From CAYRGG01 sp964423745 (GTDB lineage: Bacteria > Pseudomonadota > Gammaproteobacteria > Competibacterales > Competibacteraceae), in contig CAYRGG010000050.1 of the NCBI GenBank assembly GCA_964423745.1, positions 1 through 33,204 on the forward strand: a stretch of DNA of 33,204 bases, in the 5' to 3' direction. The translations under genes and the position numbers were made by a program. This document shows positions 16,157 to 23,965 of the stretch, piece by piece. Numbering within the stretch: the stretch's first letter is position 1; the number at the start of each line of letters is the position of its first letter. The notes beneath the pieces were generated by a model. That model saw only the letters and a list, made by a program, of their open reading frames with translations. It made no database searches and was not told where the DNA came from.

Positions 16157-16301
16157 AAGCTGTTCAAAAACTCGCATAGGTTCGCTGAATCAAGGCGCAG
16201 CGCCTTATCCGCTGCGCAGTTTACATAAGGTAAATGAGCAGCGGATAAGGTGCTGTAACGCCGAGTCGGCGGACATAAGCCGGTTTTGAAACAGCTTCTT
16301 A
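16153..16301. repeat. Palindromic MITE/REP-like element, family A copy 2
   Basis: The ends CTTAGAAGCTGTT (16153-16165) and AACAGCTTCTTAG (16290-16302) are near-perfect inverted repeats. The interior shares blocks with copy 1 at 1934-2085: TTCGCTGAATCAAGGC, GCGCAGTTTAC, GTAAATGAGCAGCGGA and GTAACGCCGAGTC. The terminal arms differ from copy 1 but do so in a compensating way (AACCTG becomes AAGCTG on both sides), as expected if the fold is what is kept. The left end again coincides with the upstream gene's TAG stop. Confidence 0.88.
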
Positions 16302-16330
16302 GCTGAGTTTGCCAAATTTATTGAGTTATT

Positions 16331-16804
16331 ATGAATATTGCAGACCTTCTTACTCCTAAGCGTGTCGCCTGTAATCAAGATCTCGGCAGCAAAAAGCGCG
16401 TCCTTGAACTGTTGGGGGAATTGATTGCCTCTGACCAGACTGATTTTAGCAACAGAGATATTTTTGATAGCCTGATCGGGCGGGAACGGTTAGGAAGTAC
16501 GGGTCTTGGCCATGGGGTCGCACTACCCCATGGCCGCCTTAGTCAAAGCCGTCAGGCGATTGGCGCTTTTGTAAAGCTAAATGAAGGTATTGATTTCGAC
16601 GCCATCGACAAACAACCCGTAGACCTCATCTTTGGTCTGCTAGTACCTGAGCATTTTACCGACGAACATCTTAAGATACTGGCTTATCTTGCCGATATGT
16701 TTAGCGATCAAAGGTTCTGTGCGCAACTGCGTGATATTGAGACGGATCAACAATTATTTGACCAGCTGATGCATTGGAAGCCTCATCTATCCTCCTCCCC
16801 ATGA
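16331..16804 (+). CDS. ptsN: Nitrogen-regulatory PTS EIIA component PtsN
   Basis: A 157-residue EIIA(Ntr), a phosphoacceptor protein of the regulatory PTS. It takes phosphate from HPr/NPr and regulates partners (potassium transport and others in E. coli) rather than moving sugar. The active-site histidine is H67 in GHGVALPHGRL. It covers the whole PTS_EIIA_2 domain (about 5-150). The stop overlaps the hprK start as ATGA. It is preceded by the family A element, so it may have its own promoter or depend on read-through from hpf. Confidence 0.94.
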   Translation: MNIADLLTPKRVACNQDLGSKKRVLELLGELIASDQTDFSNRDIFDSLIGRERLGSTGLGHGVALPHGRLSQSRQAIGAFVKLNEGIDFDAIDKQPVDLIFGLLVPEHFTDEHLKILAYLADMFSDQRFCAQLRDIETDQQLFDQLMHWKPHLSSSP

Positions 16805-17733
16805 GCGAATCTATCAACGCCCAGTCAGTCTTTCAGGCTTTAGAAACATTGCTGGCGCTACATTGGATCGGTGGCAGGGGGGGTGCTACTCGATCTATAA
16901 ACATAGAACATACCGATGATGACCTGCTAGCAGGACGGCTCAACTGGATACAGCCGCCTGCTATTCAAGTTCTTGCTAAAGAAGAATTTCAGTTTCTAGA
17001 TAGCCTAACTCATGAAATTCGCGCACCGCTTATTGACCGATTGTTTTCTTCTCAGGCTGGGGCTGTACTCATATGCGGTGAATTTAGCCAAGTGGAAACG
17101 TTGGTTGCAGCGGCCAATGTTGCCCAAATCCCCCTTTGGTCCACAACAGCGCCTATCACAACCGTGTTAATCCAGCTAAAAAGATACCAACACGATATTC
17201 AACAATCATTGCTTTTTCATGGTGAACTATTAGAAATTTTTGGCCTAGGCGTGATGCTGATGGGTGACAGCGGGATTGGCAAAAGCGAATTGGCCCTTGA
17301 GTTAATAAGTCGCGGTCATCGCCTTATTGCCGACGATACCATCCACTTAAGACGAGTGGCACCCAATGTTTTGGAAGGTATCTGCCCGCCTAATTTACGG
17401 GATTTTCTGGAAGTGCGAGGGCTTGGCATTCTTAATATTCGCCGCACCTTTGGCGATAGCGCCATTAAACGCAATAAACGGGTGCGCCTTATTATTCACC
17501 TCATCCGGCAAGAAAATATTGCCCTTTCTGCCCAACATAGACTGCATGGAGCACGGGAAGCGCGTACACTATTAGAGGTGCAATTACCGAGTCTTGCTTT
17601 ACCCGTAGCACCGGGCCGCAATCTCGCCGTGCTGGTAGAATGCGCTGTACATGACCATATTCAACGTTTAAGCGGCTATTGCGCTGAGCAGGATCTAACG
17701 CAACGGCTGCAGAAGGAAATGGCGGGCACATAA
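16801..17733 (+). CDS. hprK: HPr kinase/phosphorylase HprK
   Basis: A 310-residue bifunctional enzyme that phosphorylates and dephosphorylates HPr on its regulatory serine. An N-terminal domain (about 1-125) is followed by the kinase domain: catalytic H140 (FHGELLEIFG), Walker A GDSGIGKS (155-162), paired aspartates at 178-179 (IADD), and the HprK signature EVRGLGILNI (204-213). The ATG at 16801 is chosen because it overlaps the ptsN stop as ATGA. A TTG nine codons upstream is in frame but would overlap ptsN more. The target serine is present in the HPr encoded 1.3 kb downstream. Enterobacteria lack this gene. Confidence 0.94.
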   Translation: MSESINAQSVFQALETLLALHWIGGRGGATRSINIEHTDDDLLAGRLNWIQPPAIQVLAKEEFQFLDSLTHEIRAPLIDRLFSSQAGAVLICGEFSQVETLVAAANVAQIPLWSTTAPITTVLIQLKRYQHDIQQSLLFHGELLEIFGLGVMLMGDSGIGKSELALELISRGHRLIADDTIHLRRVAPNVLEGICPPNLRDFLEVRGLGILNIRRTFGDSAIKRNKRVRLIIHLIRQENIALSAQHRLHGAREARTLLEVQLPSLALPVAPGRNLAVLVECAVHDHIQRLSGYCAEQDLTQRLQKEMAGT

Positions 17734-17735
17734 CC

Positions 17736-18593
17736 ATGCGTATGATTATCGTCAGTGGCCTATCCGGGTCAGGTAAAAGCATCGCGTTACAAACGTTAGA
17801 AGATCTACATTATTACTGTGTGGACAACCTCCCCATTGGGCTGCTAGAACCGTTTGCGCAAGAAATCCTATCTCGACAGGATTCCCTATTCGGCAATACT
17901 GCTGTGGGAATTGACGCCCGCAACTTTCTTAACGAATTGGAATTGTTTCCAGAAATTATTACAACTCTGCGCACTCAAGGACTCAGGGTAGAGATCATTT
18001 TTCTACACGCCGCTGATGAAATACTGCTCAAGCGTTACAGTGAAACCCGGCGTAAGCATCCCCTCAGTTTAGAGGGTGTACCGCTGTTGGAAGCGATACG
18101 CCAAGAAAGAAGTTTGTTGGAACAGATTGCGGCGCAAGCGAATTTAAACATCGATACCAGTAATACCAATATCCATGAATTGCGCAAATTAGTACGCAGT
18201 CGCCTACACGATAAAACACCGGATTCTATTTCGATCCTATTCGAATCGTTCGGTTTTAAAAATGGTATTCCCGCCGATGCGGATTTTATTTTTGATGTCC
18301 GCTGCTTGCCTAACCCCTACTGGGAACCTGCCTTACGTCCATTGACGGGACTGGACGATGAAATCGTTGCTTTTCTTCGCAATCAACCTGACGTTATCCG
18401 TATGTTTGAGGACTTACGGGGTTTTTTAGAAGGTTGGATTACCTGTTTTGAGAAGGACAGTCGTAATTACCTAACCGTTGCCATTGGCTGTACCGGCGGT
18501 CAACACCGTTCCGTATTTATGGCTGATAAGCTTGCTAGTCACTTCCGCAAAACCCGGCGCAATGTCATGACCCGGCACAGAGAACTGGCATGA
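17736..18593 (+). CDS. rapZ: RNase adapter RapZ
   Basis: A 285-residue nucleotide-binding protein. In E. coli it senses glucosamine-6-phosphate and guides RNase E to the sRNA GlmZ. It has Walker A GLSGSGKS (8-15), DVRCLPNPYW (187-196) and the C-terminal GCTGGQHRS (251-259). Length matches E. coli RapZ (284). It begins 2 bp after hprK and overlaps the next gene by 4 bp (ATGA). No GlmZ/GlmY-like RNA is recognisable in the window, so the regulatory target in this organism is open. Confidence 0.95.
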   Translation: MRMIIVSGLSGSGKSIALQTLEDLHYYCVDNLPIGLLEPFAQEILSRQDSLFGNTAVGIDARNFLNELELFPEIITTLRTQGLRVEIIFLHAADEILLKRYSETRRKHPLSLEGVPLLEAIRQERSLLEQIAAQANLNIDTSNTNIHELRKLVRSRLHDKTPDSISILFESFGFKNGIPADADFIFDVRCLPNPYWEPALRPLTGLDDEIVAFLRNQPDVIRMFEDLRGFLEGWITCFEKDSRNYLTVAIGCTGGQHRSVFMADKLASHFRKTRRNVMTRHRELA

Positions 18594-18976
18594 GCGTAGG
18601 GTTACTCCTTATCACCCATAATCGCATTGGCGATGAACTCCTTAAAACGGCCAAAGACACCTTGAAAAGCTGTCCCCTCGCAACACGCGTTTTGCATGTG
18701 TGTGAGGACCAAGACAGGGAACAGCTGATCGCCCAAGCGCGTACTCTGGTGGCTGAGGCCAACTCTGGCGCCGGGGTTTTAGTGCTTACCGATATGTTTG
18801 GGTCGACACCAAGCAATATCGCTACACATTTATTGGATAATGAACCGGTTATCGTCGTGGCCGGTGTGAGTTTACCCATGCTTATTCGCGCTATGAATTA
18901 TGCCACCTTGAGTCTACCCGAGTTGGCCAATAAAGCGATAAGCGGTGGTTATGAAGGCATTGTTATGTCTACTTAG
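18590..18976 (+). CDS. PTS EIIA component, mannose family
   Basis: A 128-residue single-domain EIIA of the mannose/fructose/sorbose family (PF03610). The phosphorylated histidine is H10 (LLLITHNRIGD), and the family block TDMFGSTPSN is at about residues 67-76. It overlaps rapZ by 4 bp. No IIB, IIC or IID gene is in view, so this is probably a regulatory acceptor, as in the matching betaproteobacterial clusters, not a sugar importer part. Partners are unknown. Confidence 0.92.
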   Translation: MSVGLLLITHNRIGDELLKTAKDTLKSCPLATRVLHVCEDQDREQLIAQARTLVAEANSGAGVLVLTDMFGSTPSNIATHLLDNEPVIVVAGVSLPMLIRAMNYATLSLPELANKAISGGYEGIVMST

Positions 18977-19056
18977 TGGTTGTTCCGCTGCCATAAGAAA
19001 AATTTTCTGCTAATTAACTAATAAATAAATAAGTAAAGTAATTGAGGATATACGTA

Positions 19057-19323
19057 TTGAAGCGGGAAGTTGCGATTGTTAATAAATTGGGCTTACACGC
19101 TCGAGCAGCCGCCAAATTTGTCACGTTAGCTTCTCGCTTCGAAGCTGATATTCGCTTGTCGAAGGGTAAGCGGGAAGTCAACGGTAAGAGTATAATGGGT
19201 GTCATGATGTTGGCAGCCGCCAAAGATTCGCAACTGGAAATTCACGCCACTGGAAGCGATGCCGAGGAGGCCCTGGATTGTCTAGAGGAACTGGTCCGGC
19301 AACGCTTTGGCGAAGACGAGTAG
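19057..19323 (+). CDS. ptsH: Phosphocarrier protein HPr
   Basis: An 88-residue HPr. It receives phosphate from EI on H14 (LGLHARAAAKF) and carries the HprK target serine at S45 (NGKSIMGVMML), equal to His15 and Ser46 of classical HPr. The start is read as TTG at 19057, with GAGGA nine bases upstream. Another TTG at 19042 overlaps that Shine-Dalgarno, and no ATG or GTG is available. An 80-bp gap separates it from the EIIA gene and 10 bp from ptsI. Having both histidine and serine sites next to hprK argues for two-way control of this phosphorelay. Confidence 0.93.
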   Translation: MKREVAIVNKLGLHARAAAKFVTLASRFEADIRLSKGKREVNGKSIMGVMMLAAAKDSQLEIHATGSDAEEALDCLEELVRQRFGEDE

Positions 19324-19333
19324 AGCGATTGTT

Positions 19334-21067
19334 ATGACTTGCGCACTACACGGTGTCGGTGTGTCTCGAGGTTACGCCATTGGTAAAAGCTTTATCCTGG
19401 CGCGCAATCAACCCGAAGTGGTCGAGCATACTATCCCCGAGAACGCTACTGAAGATGAAGTTGGACGTTTTTTAGCGGCTCTAGCGAGTGCTAAACAACA
19501 ATTGCTCGATATTCGAGGGCGTCTGCCCGCCTCCCTTTCAACGGATGTCACGGCGTTTATCGATACCCATCTGCTGATGCTAGACGATTCTATTCTAACC
19601 ACAGCGCCTGCCGATATCATCCGTAACCATCGCTGTAATGCCGAATGGGCGCTAAAAATTCAACGGGATTTGTTGGTGCAGGTTTTTGACGAAATGGACG
19701 ACCCCTATCTACGCAGCCGCAAGGATGACGTAGATCATGTGGTACACCGCATTCAACGTATTTTGCTAACCAGCGAGTTTGCCAACACCGAAGTAACGTC
19801 AACCTATCCAGAAGGCCGGGTTGTGATAGCCGATCAATTAACACCGGCAGACACAATCCTCTTTCAACATCAAGGCATGTTGGCATTTATCACCGAACAC
19901 GGTGGTCCTCTCTCCCATACAGCCATTCTCGCCCGGAGTCTCGGTATTCCCGCAGTGGTCGGTGTACGCAATGCGCGACGTTATCTTGGCGATGACGAAC
20001 TTTTGGCGGTGGACGGCCATCAAGGTGTCGTGTTAGTGGATATTGATACCCCGATTCTAGACTATTATCGCTGGAAGCAACGGCATCAACAGACTCAGGT
20101 TCAAGCTCTCGATAAAATCAAATCTGAACCTGCCATCAGTCAAGATGGCGTAAACGTTTCCCTTTGGGCAAACATAGAATTACCGGAAGATGCCCCTTTA
20201 GTACGTCAGGTTAACGCCGAGGGGGTGGGACTTTATCGCACCGAATTTTTGTTTATGAACCGCGGGGATATTCCCGACGAAGAAGAACACCTTGCTTCCT
20301 ATCTCCATGTGCTTAAAACATTAGAAAAACAGCCAATCACCATTCGCACGTTGGACCTGGGCGCCGACAAAACAACTGAAACTAGCAAAGGTCCCTTGGT
20401 GGCCAATCCAGCCCTCGGGTTACGGGCTATTCGTTTATGCCTTAAAGATCTTGCTTTATTCAGACCACAACTACGAGCGATTTTAAGGGCTTCGGCGTTT
20501 GGCTCAGTACGCCTGATGATTCCTATGCTGTCAAATGCGCAAGAGATTTTTCAGGTATTACGGCTGGTGAAAGATACTAAACGTGAGCTGCGGGAAAGGG
20601 GCCAACCTTTTAATGAGCACATGCCGGTGGGCGCTATGATTGAAGTGCCTGCTGCTGCCATTTGCGCGTCCTATTTCGCTCGATACCTAGATTTTTTGTC
20701 CATAGGCACCAACGATTTAATTCAATACGTCTTAGCCATCGACCGAGTTGACGATAAAGTCAATTATCTCTACGACCCTTTACACCCAGCCGTACTACAA
20801 CTCATCCATAGGGTTATCGAAGCGGGTAAAGAGGCTGAAATTCCTGTGAGTATGTGTGGTGAAATGGCGGGTGACCCGCGCTACACTCGGTTACTATTGG
20901 GTCTTGGGCTTACTCACTTTAGTATGCACCCAACCAACCTGTTAGAAGTTAAAGAAGTGGTTAGAGACAGTCAAGTAGCGGAACTTTCTGCGGTTGTACA
21001 GCGTATTTTAAAAACGTCTGAGGCTGAACGATTAGCTCAACTGCTAGATGAGATAACCGATATTTAG
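19334..21067 (+). CDS. ptsI: PTS enzyme I, PEP-protein phosphotransferase
   Basis: A 577-residue EI that moves phosphate from PEP to HPr. The N-terminal HPr-binding and phosphohistidine domain has H195 (EHGGPLSHTAILARS). The C-terminal PEP-binding TIM barrel has GLYRTEFLFMNR and the active cysteine C508 (SMCGEMAGD). Length matches E. coli PtsI (575). It has no N-terminal GAF domain, so it is a plain EI and not PtsP. The ATG at 19334 is preferred over a TTG nine codons upstream that overlaps ptsH. It ends the PTS cluster and is followed by a short terminator-like hairpin. Confidence 0.95.
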   Translation: MTCALHGVGVSRGYAIGKSFILARNQPEVVEHTIPENATEDEVGRFLAALASAKQQLLDIRGRLPASLSTDVTAFIDTHLLMLDDSILTTAPADIIRNHRCNAEWALKIQRDLLVQVFDEMDDPYLRSRKDDVDHVVHRIQRILLTSEFANTEVTSTYPEGRVVIADQLTPADTILFQHQGMLAFITEHGGPLSHTAILARSLGIPAVVGVRNARRYLGDDELLAVDGHQGVVLVDIDTPILDYYRWKQRHQQTQVQALDKIKSEPAISQDGVNVSLWANIELPEDAPLVRQVNAEGVGLYRTEFLFMNRGDIPDEEEHLASYLHVLKTLEKQPITIRTLDLGADKTTETSKGPLVANPALGLRAIRLCLKDLALFRPQLRAILRASAFGSVRLMIPMLSNAQEIFQVLRLVKDTKRELRERGQPFNEHMPVGAMIEVPAAAICASYFARYLDFLSIGTNDLIQYVLAIDRVDDKVNYLYDPLHPAVLQLIHRVIEAGKEAEIPVSMCGEMAGDPRYTRLLLGLGLTHFSMHPTNLLEVKEVVRDSQVAELSAVVQRILKTSEAERLAQLLDEITDI

Positions 21068-21192
21068 GCGCTGATTTATTAGCAAATAAACAGCACTGTT
21101 TTGATTTTGAAAAAAATTCAAACTTTATACGCTGTGTTACAAGGGGGAAAACTAGGTAGGTACTAATACGGCAGATTAACCCTAACCGTTTT

Positions 21193-21215
21193 AGCTACCT
21201 TGAAGTAGCTTTTCC
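21193..21215 (+). terminator. Weak terminator-like hairpin after ptsI
   Basis: A six-base perfect stem AGCTAC/GTAGCT (21193-21198 and 21205-21210) has a six-base loop and is followed by a short T run and then C. It sits 125 bp past the ptsI stop and 32 bp before the end of the convergent small gene. Confidence 0.4.
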
Positions 21216-21247
21216 CCCATCGCAACGACTATTTTCCAAACCTGTCA

Positions 21248-21439
21248 TCAATCTTCATTAGAGACGGCGCACTCGCCCAAGTTGACCTTAGCTCTCCAAG
21301 TGGCATTGTCAGGCCCCATCAAGGCTGTTTTTGCCGCAATTTGAGCACATTGGCGAAGCCAATCTTTTTGCTCAGATTTTTTCATTTCAGAAAATGCCCG
21401 TTCGAAATACGTGCGGAGTAAACCCTCATTGGTTTCCAT
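21248..21439 (-). CDS. Small hypothetical protein, 63 residues
   Basis: I do not recognise this protein. It has 63 mostly charged residues, predicted helical in the first half (FERAFSEMKKSEQKDWLRQC), with two cysteines (C31 and C57) and an acidic end. It has no signal or membrane segment. Support for being real: GAGGT seven bases before the ATG, isolation from other genes on either strand, and amino-acid composition typical of a soluble protein. A GTG three codons upstream overlaps the Shine-Dalgarno and is not favoured. It converges on ptsI and has no apparent operon partner. Confidence 0.55.
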   Translation of the reverse strand: METNEGLLRTYFERAFSEMKKSEQKDWLRQCAQIAAKTALMGPDNATWRAKVNLGECAVSNED

Positions 21440-21795
21440 TATTATCACCTCATTCAGTTAATCGCAGTTGATGGTAAATCCCTTCCCAAGTTCCGAATCA
21501 CAGAGTAATCCCGTTGCGGTTCGGTCAAGGCAGCTATCCTATTAAATTAGCAAACGGTGTCAGTAAATTTAAAACGCCGTGACTACTTTATATGGGAGCA
21601 TAAACTGTGCCATTCAAGGAAATGCTGATGATTCTTTATCCTATGCCATTAGCGCAGCAACCTGTGTCAACATTCAGTCACAAAGTGACTTAAATGTGCC
21701 CTAACCTTCTGACAAAAATGGCCTAATGAGGTGGATCTACTGGGCTTGAAAGGGTCATTTTGGACTTGAAATAGGCTACTCTAAATTAGCAAATC
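21440..21795. other. Intergenic region without a recognised gene
   Basis: About 350 bp between two minus-strand genes. I see no open frame worth calling. A small perfect hairpin AGTCAC/GTGACT with an AAA loop lies near 21675-21690. The promoter of the 63-residue gene should be near the left end. Nothing else stands out. Confidence 0.5.
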
Positions 21796-22188
21796 CTAGA
21801 TGGATACATAGGGTATGGGAGTTTTTGTCATTGCAACATAAACGATATAGCTAAATACCAACAGAGCGCCGACAAACGAGATGATTCTTATGGGTTTCGT
21901 GGGTCCTCGTTTCAATGCGATAGTGCCGAGAATAATATAAACCAGTAACGCCAAAATTTTGGCGCTCAACCAGGACTGAGCAAATGGAGACATATGCATT
22001 ATAAAAACCATAGCAATGGCGCTGATAAGAAGTATTGTGTCGATAACATGGGGCAGAACACGGATTAATTTTCTATGTAATAGGGGTGATTCTCTTATCA
22101 TCCAGAAACCCCGTAAAGAGAAGGAAATGAATGTCAACACCGCAAACGTAATATGAATATGTTTTAACAACAAATAATAGTTGGCCAT
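21796..22188 (-). CDS. SirB2-family inner membrane protein
   Basis: A 130-residue integral membrane protein of the SirB2 family (named after a Salmonella invasion regulator locus, molecular function unknown). The family start is visible as YYLLLKHIHITFAVLTF, and four transmembrane helices fit about 5-27, 43-63, 75-95 and 100-120. The ATG at 22188 is chosen from AGGA eight bases upstream and from the family's short N terminus. A longer frame of 20 more residues exists but has no support. It is divergent from mgtE across 206 bp. No sirB1 or release-factor methylase gene is beside it. Confidence 0.8.
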   Translation of the reverse strand: MANYYLLLKHIHITFAVLTFISFSLRGFWMIRESPLLHRKLIRVLPHVIDTILLISAIAMVFIMHMSPFAQSWLSAKILALLVYIILGTIALKRGPTKPIRIISFVGALLVFSYIVYVAMTKTPIPYVSI

Positions 22189-22394
22189 CGGGTTTATCCT
22201 GAAACATAAATTTGGCGTATTTTCAAAAGCCAGATGGGATCTTAGCAAAGAATGCGCCCTTGTCTGTCATTGGCATTTCCCAGCAATCCAACCTGTTAAA
22301 CATAGACCCATTCCAATTTCGTCGCTACACTGCAGCGCTGACCTGGGCCTCACTGGATTTGCGCTGGGGAGTATTTGCCTATGGAGATCGCCTA

Positions 22395-23744
22395 ATGACC
22401 GATAATGAACAACAACCCACGCCATTACGCCGGCTACGCAGAGCTTTAGAGCGCGGTACGTTACAGAATGTGCAACGCATGCTCACTGCCTTACACCCTG
22501 CTGAGATCGCTGATCTTTTGGAATCTTTACCATTGGAAGAGCGCAATCTCGTGTGGGAACTGGTGGACCCTGAGAATGATGGGGAAGTTCTCTTACAGGT
22601 CAACGATGAGGTACGCGCGGGACTCATCCGTGAGATGGAAAACGAGGAACTCATGGCGGCCACGGAAGGTATGGATTTGGACGATCTGGCGGACCTTCTG
22701 CAAGACTTGCCTAAGGCGGTCAGCGGTGAATTGTTGCGTTCTATGGATCTGCAAAATCGCCAACGGCTGGAGGCGGTATTGTCCTATCCGGAAGACAGCG
22801 CGGGGGGTCTAATGAATACAGACCCTATTAGCGTCCGCGCTGACGTTACCTTAGACGTGGTGCTGCGTTATTTGCGCTGGCGAGGCACCATACCACAACA
22901 GACGGACAGTTTGATTGTACTAGGCCGCGATAATCGCTATTTAGGCGTACTCCCCTTGAGTCTTCTACTGATCAATGATCTGGAAAGCACCGTTGCAGAG
23001 GTCATGCTGACCGATGTGGAAGGCATACCCGCCACGATGCCTGCTGTAGAAGTCGCGACATTATTCGAACAACGGGATTTAATCTCAGCACCCGTTATCG
23101 ACGAAAACGGCCTATTGTTAGGGCGCATCACCATCGACGATGTGGTGGATGTTATACGGGATGAGGCCGAACATTCTATTATGAGTATGGCGGGACTTGA
23201 TGAGGAAGACGACATGTTTGCCCCTGTCGTGATTAGCGCACGTCGTCGCGCCCTATGGCTTGGTATAAATCTAGTAACAGCCTTTATTGCTGCTTATGTC
23301 ATCGGGCTTTTTGAAGCGACCATTCAAGAAATTGTTGCCCTAGCGGTACTCATGCCAATCGTGGCCAGTATGGGCGGAATTGCAGGCAGTCAGACTTTAA
23401 CATTGATCGTCCGGGGGCTAGCGTTAGGTCATGTGGAACCCGGTAATGCCCGTGTGCTGTTATTTAAGGAATTAGCTGTTGGCACCCTCAATGGCCTGCT
23501 TTGGGCGGCGGTAATAGCCACCTTAGCCTATATTTGGTTTGGCAGTCTAGCCATTGGCGGCATTATTGCCTTGGCTATTCTAATCAACTTAATCTGCGCG
23601 GCGCTCGCCGGTGTATTACTACCCTTGCTGTTGCGCAACCTAGGCATTGACCCTGCCCTCGCCGGCAGTGTTGTGCTGACTACAGTGACCGATGTAGTTG
23701 GTTTTCTGGCTTTCTTAGGTTTGGCCACTTTGCTATTGATTTAA
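22395..23744 (+). CDS. mgtE: Magnesium transporter MgtE
   Basis: A 449-residue Mg2+ channel of the inner membrane. An N-terminal superhelical MgtE_N domain (about 20-125, LHPAEIADLLESLP) is followed by two CBS domains (about 130-255) that sense cytoplasmic Mg2+, and then five transmembrane helices (about 280-449) with the pore segment PIVASMGGIAGSQ. Length is the usual 450. The ATG at 22395 has GGAG eight bases upstream. The frame stays open 61 codons further up, but that extension has no domain and no better start. No M-box type leader is recognisable in the 206-bp divergent region. Confidence 0.94.
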   Translation: MTDNEQQPTPLRRLRRALERGTLQNVQRMLTALHPAEIADLLESLPLEERNLVWELVDPENDGEVLLQVNDEVRAGLIREMENEELMAATEGMDLDDLADLLQDLPKAVSGELLRSMDLQNRQRLEAVLSYPEDSAGGLMNTDPISVRADVTLDVVLRYLRWRGTIPQQTDSLIVLGRDNRYLGVLPLSLLLINDLESTVAEVMLTDVEGIPATMPAVEVATLFEQRDLISAPVIDENGLLLGRITIDDVVDVIRDEAEHSIMSMAGLDEEDDMFAPVVISARRRALWLGINLVTAFIAAYVIGLFEATIQEIVALAVLMPIVASMGGIAGSQTLTLIVRGLALGHVEPGNARVLLFKELAVGTLNGLLWAAVIATLAYIWFGSLAIGGIIALAILINLICAALAGVLLPLLLRNLGIDPALAGSVVLTTVTDVVGFLAFLGLATLLLI

Positions 23745-23766
23745 TTGTGTTCATAATCTGCTAGAA

Positions 23767-23949
23767 ATGAAAAAAAACTTGAATGATCCAGTAATCGATG
23801 AAATTCGGGAAGTGAGGCACCGCATCTCAGCCCGCTTTGACCATGATCCCGCGCAGCTTGTAGCCTTTTACATAGAGATGCAGAAGCAATATCAAAATCG
23901 GTTGATTAAAATACAAAGACCTTCAGGTGCGAGAAAAAGCCAAAAGTGA
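23767..23949 (+). CDS. Small hypothetical protein with DPVIDEIREVRHRIS motif
   Basis: A 60-residue charged, helical, soluble protein lying 22 bp after mgtE on the same strand. The block DPVIDEIREVRHRISARF followed by a short acidic-aromatic stretch resembles small proteins I recall as common in genomes with many toxin-antitoxin genes, but I cannot assign a family with certainty. No toxin gene follows, because the next gene is on the other strand 16 bp away. The basic C terminus (GARKSQK) could touch nucleic acid. The ATG has no clear Shine-Dalgarno, so translation may depend on mgtE. Confidence 0.6.
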   Translation: MKKNLNDPVIDEIREVRHRISARFDHDPAQLVAFYIEMQKQYQNRLIKIQRPSGARKSQK

Positions 23950-23965
23950 TTGCTTATTACAACCG

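Noticed and set aside
22212..22394. N-terminal extension of MgtE by 61 residues
   Set aside because: The extension has no domain and no good ribosome binding site. The internal ATG at 22395 has GGAG at the right distance and gives the usual family length.
22189..22394. Mg2+-sensing riboswitch (M-box) before mgtE
   Set aside because: No conserved M-box pairing or terminator-antiterminator structure could be recognised in the 206-bp region.
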